Below the pieces are notes generated by a model. The model saw nothing but the letters and a program-made list of their open reading frames with translations, had not been told where the DNA came from and did no database searches. Positions 1 to 6,755 of a stretch of DNA of 13,912 nucleotides are shown one piece after another. The DNA is taken from contig CAAEFF010000093.1 of NCBI GenBank assembly GCA_900755085.1, positions 1 to 13,912 of the forward strand, read 5' to 3'. The DNA comes from an uncultured Streptococcus sp. GTDB lineage: Bacteria; Bacillota; Bacilli; Lactobacillales; Streptococcaceae. The position numbers were made by a program, and so were the translations under genes. The first letter of the stretch is position 1; each line of letters starts with the position of its first letter.

Positions 1-37
1 AATAAATAGAAGTCCCACTACTAATATAATTTAAAAT

Positions 38-74
38 AAAAAGACTAGAAACCTATTTGATTTCTAGTCTTTTT
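38..74. terminator. Bidirectional intrinsic terminator
   Basis: A perfect 14-base-pair stem (38-51 with 61-74, AAAAAGACTAGAAA and its complement) encloses a 9-base loop. Each arm ends in an A or T run, so the hairpin is followed by a U tract on both strands. It would end prfC transcription from the right and any convergent gene lying left of the window. Confidence 0.85.
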
Positions 75-91
75 TATCTTTTAACAATGAA

Positions 92-277
92 GCACGAACA
101 AGATGCGAAGTGTTGTGCACGAAATTTGTGACCTAATTGGCTATTTAGCTTCCTTAATGTTACGACACGAAGAGGCGAAAACGATTATTTTTCGCCGATG
201 AGTTAGTAAGGCAGTTAGCTAGACCGCAAAATAGCGGCTAGCGTCCAACAATTAGGAACTTTAGTTCCAATTGTTGG
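92..277. other. Hairpin-rich non-coding region downstream of prfC
   Basis: No plausible gene lies between the prfC stop and the terminator at 38-74, but four hairpins follow one another. They are 92-100 with 111-118 (one bulge); 174-181 with 189-196 (8 perfect pairs, GGCGAAAA, 7-base loop); 218-227 with 234-242 (GCTAG-A-CCGC, one bulged A); and 245-260 with 263-277 (15 pairs, one bulged A, 2-base nominal loop). None has a U tract, so they do not look like terminators. They could be a degenerate intergenic repeat, a structured 3' UTR of prfC or a small RNA. The hairpins are visible; the role is unknown. Confidence 0.5.
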
Positions 278-284
278 TACTGAG

Positions 285-1829
285 TTACATCTTTTCTTCC
301 AACTCCACATCTGGATACTTGTCCGCAAACCAACGGAGGGCAAAGTCATTCTCAAAGAGGAAGACAGGTTGGTCAAAGCGGTCTTTGGCCAAGATGTTTC
401 GGCTTGAAGACATGCGCTCATCTAAGTCTTCTGGTTTGATCCAACGAACGGTCTTTTTACCCATTGGGCTCATGACCACTTCTGCATTGTATTCATTTTC
501 CATCCGGTGTTTGAAGACTTCAAACTGAAGTTGCCCGACGGCACCCAACATGTATTCACCTGTTTGGTAGTTGGTATAGAGCTGGATAGCTCCTTCTTGC
601 ACCAATTGCTCAATCCCTTTGTGGAAGGATTTTTGCTTCATAACGTTCTTGGCAGACACCTTCATGAAGATTTCAGGGGTAAAGGTTGGCAGTGGTTCAA
701 ATTCGAACTTATTTTTACCAACTGTCAGCGTATCTCCAACCTGATAAGTACCAGTATCGTAAACCCCGATGATGTCTCCTGCTACAGCATTGCTAACATT
801 CTCACGGCTTTCGGCCATAAACTGGGTGACATTTGATAGCTTAGCGCCCTTACCAGTACGAGGCAGGTTGACGCTCATCCCACGCTCAAATTCACCCGAT
901 ACGATCCGCACAAAGGCAATCCGGTCACGGTGGCGAGGGTCCATGTTGGCTTGGATTTTAAAGACAAAGCCTGAGAAATCCTTGTCGTAAGGATCGACCA
1001 TTTCTCCATCGGTCTTCTTGTGGCCATGTGGTTCTGGAGCAAACTTGAGGAAGGTTTCCAAGAAAGTCTGTACACCAAAGTTCGTCAAAGCGGATCCAAA
1101 GAAGACTGGTGTTAATTCACCCGCAAGGATAGCTTCTTCTGAAAATTCATTTCCGGCTTCTTGCAAGAGTTCGATATCGTCTTTCACCTGCTCGTAGAAT
1201 GGATTGTTGGCAAAGAGCTTGTCTCCATCTTCTAGACTGGCAAAGCGTTCATCCCCTTTGTAGAGTTCCAAGCGTTGGTTATAAAGGTCGTAAAGACCCT
1301 CAAAGGCTTTCCCCATCCCGATCGGCCAGTTCATTGGGTAACTCGCGATGCCCAAGACTTCTTCCAATTCTTGCAAGAGGTCCAGTGGCTCGCGACCGTC
1401 ACGGTCCAGCTTGTTCATAAAGGTAAAGACTGGAATGCCACGGTGTTTCACAACCTCAAACAGTTTCTTGGTTTGAGCCTCGATACCCTTGGCAGAGTCT
1501 ACAACCATAACCGCGGCATCCACCGCCATCAAGGTCCGGTAAGTATCTTCTGAGAAGTCCTCGTGCCCTGGGGTATCTAGGATATTAACCCGTTTGCCAT
1601 CGTAGTCAAACTGCATGACAGATGAGGTTACCGAAATCCCACGTTGCTTCTCGATATCCATCCAGTCGGATTTAGCGAAGTTTCCTGTTTTCTTCCCTTT
1701 GACAGTACCGGCTTCCCGAATCTCTCCTCCAAAGTAAAGCAATTGCTCAGTAATCGTCGTTTTACCAGCATCCGGGTGGGAGATGATGGCAAAGGTACGG
1801 CGTTTTTTGATTTCTTCTTGTACGTTCAT
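285..1829 (-). CDS. prfC: Peptide chain release factor 3 (RF3)
   Basis: This is the translational GTPase that removes RF1/RF2 from the ribosome after peptide release; it acts in the cytoplasm. The 514-residue protein has the usual streptococcal RF3 length. All G motifs are present: P-loop HPDAGKTT at 18-25, the switch region RGISVTSS at 63-70, DTPGHEDF at 85-92 and NKLD at 139-142. The elongation-factor-like domain II and the C-terminal RF3 domain follow, ending in VELEEKM. Unlike EF-G it lacks domain IV, and the GKKTG and DWMDIEKQRG segments are typical of RF3. The ATG is the family start, but its ribosome-binding site is poor (only AGGA, about two bases away). It is a single-gene unit with its own promoter (1917-1945) and a leader of about 80 bases that contains mini-ORFs. 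The identification is certain. Confidence 0.98.
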   Translation of the reverse strand: MNVQEEIKKRRTFAIISHPDAGKTTITEQLLYFGGEIREAGTVKGKKTGNFAKSDWMDIEKQRGISVTSSVMQFDYDGKRVNILDTPGHEDFSEDTYRTLMAVDAAVMVVDSAKGIEAQTKKLFEVVKHRGIPVFTFMNKLDRDGREPLDLLQELEEVLGIASYPMNWPIGMGKAFEGLYDLYNQRLELYKGDERFASLEDGDKLFANNPFYEQVKDDIELLQEAGNEFSEEAILAGELTPVFFGSALTNFGVQTFLETFLKFAPEPHGHKKTDGEMVDPYDKDFSGFVFKIQANMDPRHRDRIAFVRIVSGEFERGMSVNLPRTGKGAKLSNVTQFMAESRENVSNAVAGDIIGVYDTGTYQVGDTLTVGKNKFEFEPLPTFTPEIFMKVSAKNVMKQKSFHKGIEQLVQEGAIQLYTNYQTGEYMLGAVGQLQFEVFKHRMENEYNAEVVMSPMGKKTVRWIKPEDLDERMSSSRNILAKDRFDQPVFLFENDFALRWFADKYPDVELEEKM

Positions 1830-1865
1830 ATTCCTAATTCTTTCTCTTCTTATTTTTTGATAAAT

Positions 1866-1898
1866 TTACAAATTCATCTCTACATCGGATTTCTCCTC
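1866..1898 (-). promoter_or_regulatory. Start-stop mini-ORF in the prfC leader
   Basis: On the minus strand a strong Shine-Dalgarno sequence GAGGAG (1893-1898) stands 7 bases before ATG (1883-1885), which is followed at once by TAG (1880-1882). A second tiny frame, ATG AAT TTG TAA (1866-1877), starts two bases after that stop. The SD is clearly better than the one in front of prfC. A ribosome loaded here would initiate and terminate without elongating, giving a possible link to RF3 activity. The sequence is plain; the regulatory role is inference. Confidence 0.5.
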
Positions 1899-1916
1899 AA
1901 TTTCTCTATCTGTCCT

Positions 1917-1945
1917 ATTATAGCGAAAATAGGCACTTTTTTCAA
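1917..1945 (-). promoter_or_regulatory. prfC promoter (sigma-A type)
   Basis: Minus-strand -35 TTGAAA (1940-1945), a 17-base spacer and a consensus -10 TATAAT (1917-1922). The predicted start near 1910 leaves a leader of about 80 bases before the prfC ATG. It lies just downstream of the terminator of the DUF2207 gene, so prfC is probably transcribed on its own. Confidence 0.85.
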
Positions 1946-1960
1946 CGATGATTCTTCTTT

Positions 1961-2001
1961 GAGAGCAAAAAGAAAGACTAAAATCCGTCGATTCTAGTCT
2001 T
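1961..2001 (-). terminator. Terminator of the DUF2207 gene
   Basis: On the minus strand the stem pairs 1995-2001 with 1974-1980 and 1990-1993 with 1982-1985, with one A/C mismatch and a 4-base loop. It is followed by TTTCTTTTTG. It starts 14 bases past the stop codon of the DUF2207 gene. Confidence 0.8.
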
Positions 2002-2014
2002 CTTATCATGACTG

Positions 2015-3940
2015 TTAGAAGACTCCAAATCCTCCGCCACCGCCACCATCAGAAAAGCCACCGCCGTCAAAGCCGCCACTGCCATCTGAGGAGTTAGTAG
2101 AGAAGCTTGAAACGCTATAGGAATCATCTGCATAACTCATCAAGGTAGAGCCGTCTAGGAAGGTATTGGGGGAGGTTGTTAGCCAAACAACAGCATCCCA
2201 ATCCTCATATGGTAAGGAAATCTGATGATTTTTGAGTACCTGACTCACTTTTTTAGCTTGACCATACATAGTTGCATAGACTAGGATACGATTCCATAGA
2301 ACAACACTCTCCAGTTCCGCTTGGTTGAAATTTGGAATACTTTCGATCATATTTCGAAAGGCCATCCATTGGAATTGTGAATCCAAGTTTTCTAAGGATT
2401 GGAGATGTTCTTCGCGAATTTTCACAAGAATATAAAATGGAATGAAGAGAACGACCAACAATACAATCATCCAAAAATAGAAGGAAGATAGGTGGGAACC
2501 AAATCCAAAAGATAAGAAACACATGCTCACAAATAAGATCAGTAAGAGCCAAAAATGTAAGGCACAGCCTGTTTTTGAAAAAGCTTCTTCTTTTTCAGAT
2601 AAGTCTCTAAAATAAGAAGGCAATCCTAATTTCGCAATCTCCTTCTCTACCCCTTTTGACAATTGCTGGGCATCTTTTTTTAACAGTGATTGAACGTCAT
2701 TTCCGACCTTTCGAATACGGTCTCGTTGGGTGTCTGATTTAGCAGCTCGAAAGTCTTTTTTTAGGGCTACTTTGTCGATTTTATACCTTGAAAATACTTC
2801 ACTGATATTGATTTGAGATTCTTGATCAAAGATCATTTCAATAAACTTCAATTCAAAATCAGCCAAGCCTTCATAATGGAGACAGGTCAAGGTTTCCCCA
2901 TTTTCATCCCTAGTCAACCGAATATTTCCTCGGTCAATGAGATCTAATATGGTTGCCTGGATGAGATGATTAAATTTTAGTTGCCCCTTCTCTCTAGACA
3001 TCACCATCCGTTCAAAATCAAGTTGATACAGTGCCTTAGCTAGGACAAGAGGAGGTAAATTCTGTGGTGGTTCGTATAATCGTACTCCTTTTGAAATTCG
3101 ACGAGTTCTGGTACTGATAAAATACCGGATCCATGGAATGAAAGCTAGGATCAATAAAAGAACCGATACAATTGGAACGACTTTGAGTAGAAGGGTCCGA
3201 TAAAAGAATGTTTTTTGTTCAATGGATTTCTCTTTTTTGAGAAATTTCTCTTTTCCATTTCCCTTATTAATCTCATTTGCTTGGTCTCGACGCAGGGCCT
3301 CTGACATTGGCCAATAGGCATGCAGTTCGAGCTTGCCATTTTTGGGAAAATCCTTTGTCCAAATATGATAACCAGTTGCAGTCCGTTCGACATGGGCTGG
3401 TGGATTAAAGTAACCAGTATGGGCATACAGTTTTCCCTGCTTGGCATCCAAGCCATCCACATAAAAATCTAATTTCGCGACTTTCTCATCTCCATCTGAA
3501 ATAGGAAACCAATTCAGTTCTGCAATATCCTTGTAGAAAGTCAAGAGATGATCAATCTTCCATTTTACTTTGATATTGACCGTTCCTCCGACGATACGTG
3601 CATTGTATATTTTTAATTGCCGACCATCTTCCAGGTCTGTCTCCTCTACACGAATCTCACGTTTTTCCCCATCCATATAGGCTTCCACCTCAGGATGACG
3701 ATGAATCTTAAACCCTTTTGGAAGAGGATCAGCGCTTCCTAAGGTCACATATTGACCATGATAGCCTGTCTGAAACTGATAGGTAATCTCTTGTGTAAAT
3801 GTTGCTTGGCTATCTTCCTGCAATTGGAGGTGTCCTACATAGGATTCAATCGAATAGCGAACTTCATCATCTGCATGTGCGATCGTGATTGTACAAACCA
3901 AACTCCAAATGAGGGAAATCATTAGCAAGAAACGCTTCAT
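2015..3940 (-). CDS. DUF2207 domain membrane protein, glycine-rich C-terminus
   Basis: A predicted membrane protein of unknown function, 641 residues. Visible parts in order: signal peptide at 1-23 (basic MKR, hydrophobic core, AHA cleavage-type site); an extracellular beta-rich domain to about 240 typical of DUF2207 (PF09972); a membrane segment at about 248-275; a charged cytoplasmic region at about 276-455 rich in Lys, Asp and Glu; two membrane segments at about 460-480 and 485-507; a second soluble region; and a tail from about 613 made mostly of Ser, Asp and Gly that ends GGGGGGFGVF. This architecture and tail are standard for the family. The start has a strong AAAGGAGA site 6 bases upstream. 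It lies 62 bases behind the last YwaF-like gene with only an imperfect hairpin between them, so read-through from that operon is possible; I saw no convincing promoter of its own. The family call is firm, the function unknown. Confidence 0.88.
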   Translation of the reverse strand: MKRFLLMISLIWSLVCTITIAHADDEVRYSIESYVGHLQLQEDSQATFTQEITYQFQTGYHGQYVTLGSADPLPKGFKIHRHPEVEAYMDGEKREIRVEETDLEDGRQLKIYNARIVGGTVNIKVKWKIDHLLTFYKDIAELNWFPISDGDEKVAKLDFYVDGLDAKQGKLYAHTGYFNPPAHVERTATGYHIWTKDFPKNGKLELHAYWPMSEALRRDQANEINKGNGKEKFLKKEKSIEQKTFFYRTLLLKVVPIVSVLLLILAFIPWIRYFISTRTRRISKGVRLYEPPQNLPPLVLAKALYQLDFERMVMSREKGQLKFNHLIQATILDLIDRGNIRLTRDENGETLTCLHYEGLADFELKFIEMIFDQESQINISEVFSRYKIDKVALKKDFRAAKSDTQRDRIRKVGNDVQSLLKKDAQQLSKGVEKEIAKLGLPSYFRDLSEKEEAFSKTGCALHFWLLLILFVSMCFLSFGFGSHLSSFYFWMIVLLVVLFIPFYILVKIREEHLQSLENLDSQFQWMAFRNMIESIPNFNQAELESVVLWNRILVYATMYGQAKKVSQVLKNHQISLPYEDWDAVVWLTTSPNTFLDGSTLMSYADDSYSVSSFSTNSSDGSGGFDGGGFSDGGGGGGFGVF

Positions 3941-3963
3941 ATATTCTCCTTTAATATAAAACA

Positions 3964-3989
3964 GGGTTGAGACCGAGATGTCCCAACCT
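3964..3989 (-). terminator. Imperfect terminator-like hairpin
   Basis: Stem 3964-3969 with 3984-3989 (last pair G-U), an A/C mismatch, then 3971-3973 with 3980-3982, around a 6-base loop. On the minus strand it is followed by CTGTTTTATATT, an interrupted T run. It lies between the YwaF-like array and the DUF2207 gene, and probably attenuates rather than fully stops transcription. The GGGAC/GTC core resembles the ddl terminator at 8210-8231. Confidence 0.5.
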
Positions 3990-4002
3990 TCCTACTTGCT
4001 TG

Positions 4003-4683
4003 TTATTTTCTCACTTTCACCCGCTCACTTCTGCGACTGAAGAACTGATTAAAGAGTAATAAAGCAAGGGCTAAAATACTGGATACAACCAGATAGTTGA
4101 GCCACACCTTATCCCCTCTCATAATCGGAGGGCGGGCCATCAAGCCGTAATTTCCTCCCGTCAATTGATTGACTCCAACCAGGAATAAATCTAAGGCAAA
4201 GGTATAGAGAACAATCTGACTATTTTTTAAGAGGTTTCGATCATACCATCTCAAGAGATAAATCAAGGAATTGATTAAAAGACAGTAATGTCCGAGGAGG
4301 AAAGAAAAGCTTGTAATATGAGGGAAAGTATAGGGATCAAAGACTGGATAACCCAAGGCAAAGATGGCTCCACTCACTCCCATCAAGGCAAAGAACTGTT
4401 TACTTTTCCAGCGGTCTGGTAAAAACAAGACCGCAAACATGGCCAAACGGCAATGATAAAATGGTAAGCTATTGGACCAAGGAATGTGGTAGGCAAAATA
4501 CCAAAGATACAAGCAAATTAACTGGAAGCCTTGTAAGTATTGAAAGCATTTGCGAAATTGCTCATTCTGATAATAGCGAAGTGACATCATAATCGCTGTC
4601 ACAACGAACAAGACCATCACACTATACCAAAGTGCTGAGATTGCTGGTGGTGCTGTTGATTCTGTAGTGAAAAAATGATGCAT
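4003..4683 (-). CDS. YwaF-like (TIGR02206) integral membrane protein, copy 3 of 3
   Basis: Unknown function. A 226-residue protein with about six or seven hydrophobic membrane segments. It carries the signatures shared by all three tandem copies: APP near the N-terminus (11-13), LPFYHCRLAM (73-82), PHI (121-123) and GGNYGLMARPP (176-186) before the last membrane segment, then a basic tail. It is the most divergent copy, starting MHHFF instead of MTLWDL. It fits the TIGR02206 family (B. subtilis YwaF), which I recall as related to the TMEM164 family (PF14808). AAGGAGA stands 7 bases before the ATG. It follows the middle copy after 13 bases and is the last of the array, with an imperfect terminator behind it. 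Confidence 0.82.
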   Translation of the reverse strand: MHHFFTTESTAPPAISALWYSVMVLFVVTAIMMSLRYYQNEQFRKCFQYLQGFQLICLYLWYFAYHIPWSNSLPFYHCRLAMFAVLFLPDRWKSKQFFALMGVSGAIFALGYPVFDPYTFPHITSFSFLLGHYCLLINSLIYLLRWYDRNLLKNSQIVLYTFALDLFLVGVNQLTGGNYGLMARPPIMRGDKVWLNYLVVSSILALALLLFNQFFSRRSERVKVRK

Positions 4684-4696
4684 AAAATCTCCTTAT

Positions 4697-5383
4697 TTAA
4701 ACAGATTTAGGTATTCTTCTTTTCTTACTGTACTGAACGATCGTATTGATGAGAATCAGTGTCCCCGTCATGAGAACTGTCACGATCAAATAGTTGAGAA
4801 CAAGGCCATGGTCACCTATGACAGGAGGACGACGCATAAAACCGTAGTTTCCGCCTGTTGCGAGATTCGCAAGCTGAATAATGGCATTGACCCCAAACGT
4901 CATCTGACAGATTTTCCAAACAGCCCCTTCTTCCACCTGGTAGGATTGAACCAGATAGATCAAACAGTTGGCCAGGAGAGCCCAGTGACCAAAGACATTG
5001 TTGATCGAGGAAACGTGAGGAAAAGGGTAGGGATAAAAAACAGGATGAAGCAAGGCCATAATGGAACCAAAGACTCCCACGAGGGCAAAATATTGTTTGA
5101 AGCTGCCCTTGGGGGCCAAAAGGATAATCCACATGGCCATCCGGCTATGGTAGAAGGGCAGGCTCTCTGAAAAAGGCAAGTGTGCTGCAATATACCAAGC
5201 ATTGATAATCAGCAACTGGATCAACTGCCCCCAATACCAAAAGTTTTGATAGCCTTTGGAAGAGGCCAATCGAATAGACAGAAGGCCCACCACTACCAAT
5301 GAGGTCGGTAGCAAGAAATACCAAGCCCCCAATTGAGGAGGAGCCGTTGGTTGACTGGTGAAAAATAAATCCCAAAGAGTCAT
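4697..5383 (-). CDS. YwaF-like (TIGR02206) integral membrane protein, copy 2 of 3
   Basis: Unknown function. A 228-residue multi-pass membrane protein, very similar to copy 1: about two thirds of the first 60 residues are identical by eye, both starting MTLWDL. Conserved marks are APP (14-16), FWYW (48-51), LPFYHSRMAM (75-84), PFPH (120-123), GGNYGFMRRPPVIGDHG (177-193) and a basic tail. One difference stands out: the Cys that follows the conserved His in the other two copies is Ser80 here (codon AGC, 5144-5146). GGGAAGGAAG precedes the ATG. It lies 28 bases behind copy 1 and 13 bases before copy 3, so the three are surely one transcript. Confidence 0.85.
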   Translation of the reverse strand: MTLWDLFFTSQPTAPPQLGAWYFLLPTSLVVVGLLSIRLASSKGYQNFWYWGQLIQLLIINAWYIAAHLPFSESLPFYHSRMAMWIILLAPKGSFKQYFALVGVFGSIMALLHPVFYPYPFPHVSSINNVFGHWALLANCLIYLVQSYQVEEGAVWKICQMTFGVNAIIQLANLATGGNYGFMRRPPVIGDHGLVLNYLIVTVLMTGTLILINTIVQYSKKRRIPKSV

Positions 5384-5411
5384 GTCTTCCTTCCCTCAGC
5401 TCATCTAATTT

Positions 5412-6113
5412 CTATTCCGAACGCGAACCGACAGTCTCTTCAACCATCTTGTATTTGTACTTATAACGTTGGTTGACTAAGAAAATTCCAGCTACCATCA
5501 CAAAGCTAACCAAGAGGTAGTTTAAGAGAGCACCGTGGTCCCCAATGATTGGTGGACGCCGTAAGAAGCCATAATCTCCTTTCGTCAAAAGGTTGACTAA
5601 GAAAATCAAGGCATTCATGCCAAAAGTGATCTTGAAAATTCTCAAGTTGTCTTGTTTTTCAGATTGATAATGATCCTGTAGGTAAATCAAACTATTAGCA
5701 AGCAAGGCCCAGTGACTAAAAATCAGATTGAGCACGGTGATATGGGGGAAGGGGAAGGGGTCAAAGGCCGGATAAACCAAGGCCGCAATGGATCCTAAAA
5801 CTCCCAATAAGGCAAAGTATTGCTTGATATAGGTTCCTCTCGGTGCAAAGAGGATCGCAAGCATGGCCAAGCGACAATGATAAAATGGTAAATTATCCGT
5901 CAAAGGCATGTGGGCTAGAATATACCAAGCATTGATGGTCAAGACTTGAATCAATTGTGCCCAGTACCAAAAGCGTTGGTAGCTTTTGGACTGCGCATAT
6001 TTGATGGAAAAGTAGCCAACCACCAACAAAGAAGCTGGCAGAATGAAATACCATAGCCCAAACTCAGGCGGGGCTGATTTTTGGTTCGTAAACAATAAAT
6101 CCCAAAGTGTCAT
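5412..6113 (-). CDS. YwaF-like (TIGR02206) integral membrane protein, copy 1 of 3
   Basis: Unknown function. The first-transcribed and longest copy (233 residues) of the tandem array. It has multiple membrane segments, with MTLWDL at the start, APP (14-16), FWYW (48-51), LPFYHCRLAM (75-84) with His79-Cys80, FPFPHI (120-125), GDYGFLRRPPIIGDHG (179-194) and a charged tail rich in Lys, Tyr and Glu. The conserved His, Cys, Arg and Pro residues inside or beside membrane segments suggest an enzyme or ligand-binding protein rather than a simple anchor, but no activity can be assigned. AAAGGGAAA stands in front of the ATG. It starts 30 bases after the Nudix gene with no terminator or clear promoter between, so it probably belongs to the murF transcript. 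Confidence 0.85.
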   Translation of the reverse strand: MTLWDLLFTNQKSAPPEFGLWYFILPASLLVVGYFSIKYAQSKSYQRFWYWAQLIQVLTINAWYILAHMPLTDNLPFYHCRLAMLAILFAPRGTYIKQYFALLGVLGSIAALVYPAFDPFPFPHITVLNLIFSHWALLANSLIYLQDHYQSEKQDNLRIFKITFGMNALIFLVNLLTKGDYGFLRRPPIIGDHGALLNYLLVSFVMVAGIFLVNQRYKYKYKMVEETVGSRSE

Positions 6114-6143
6114 TTTTATTTCCCTTTAATTTATAAATCGTTT

Positions 6144-6755
6144 TTAATCACAATACAAATCTCGTTTCCCATCATAAACCTCCCAAAGGAAATTCAATTG
6201 TTCTTCTGTATTGCGCTTGGTAGAAAGAGCAGGCATTTTCTCTCTCTCAAAAAATGCAAGATCGGAAATTTCCTGATTCTGTTGAAAACTTCCATCCAGC
6301 AATTCACATTCAAATACCAATTTCACATATTGGCGGCTTTGCAATTGGTAGCGATTGGTATCAAATACTGCCAACAAGCGATTGACACGTGCTAAATAGC
6401 CCGTTTCTTCTTGGATTTCCTTTAAAATATTTTCTTTAGGAGAATAGCCAACCTCACCAAAACCACCCGGCAAAGCCCAGGTCTCTTCTCCCTGACCTTT
6501 CACTAAACAAAGTTTGTCATCTTTGACAATCCAGGCCCTTACATCAATCAAGGGAGTGTCGTAATGGTCTGTCGGTCGAAACAAATCCGATAATTCTTGT
6601 GAATTCAGATCAGTCGTTTCTCTCACAAGATCCTGTAAAATTTCACGAATATCCTGGTAGCGCTCTTGATCAAATGGATCTTTTGAGAACGCTAAGCCTG
6701 TATTGGTGATTGAAATCAAGCGCTGAATGTCCTTCAGTACATTATTACTTACCAT
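6144..6755 (-). CDS. Nudix hydrolase with N-terminal Nudix_N_2-type domain
   Basis: Probably hydrolyses a nucleoside diphosphate linked to another group; the substrate is unknown. The 203-residue protein has a helical N-terminal domain (about 1-60) like that of YjhB-type Nudix proteins (Nudix_N_2), then a Nudix fold. The Nudix box runs from Gly98 to Tyr120: the metal-binding core KEIQEETGY (112-120) keeps Glu113, Glu116 and Glu117. The usual Glu after the first Gly+5 is Tyr104 and the usual Arg is Lys112; I recall GYSP and KE as common in this subfamily. The gene overlaps the end of murF by 11 bases, with AGAGGA inside murF as its ribosome-binding site, so the two are translationally coupled. 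A Nudix gene after murF is, from memory, a common streptococcal arrangement. Confidence 0.9.
   Translation of the reverse strand: MVSNNVLKDIQRLISITNTGLAFSKDPFDQERYQDIREILQDLVRETTDLNSQELSDLFRPTDHYDTPLIDVRAWIVKDDKLCLVKGQGEETWALPGGFGEVGYSPKENILKEIQEETGYLARVNRLLAVFDTNRYQLQSRQYVKLVFECELLDGSFQQNQEISDLAFFEREKMPALSTKRNTEEQLNFLWEVYDGKRDLYCD

Noticed and set aside
245..277. Strong hairpin just after prfC as its terminator
   Set aside because: The stem is long but is followed by ACGCTAGCC with no U tract; the hairpin at 38-74 is the better terminator.
4808..5170. 120-codon plus-strand frame opposite the middle YwaF-like gene
   Set aside because: It is antisense to a well-conserved membrane protein gene; its composition is that of a reverse-complement shadow.
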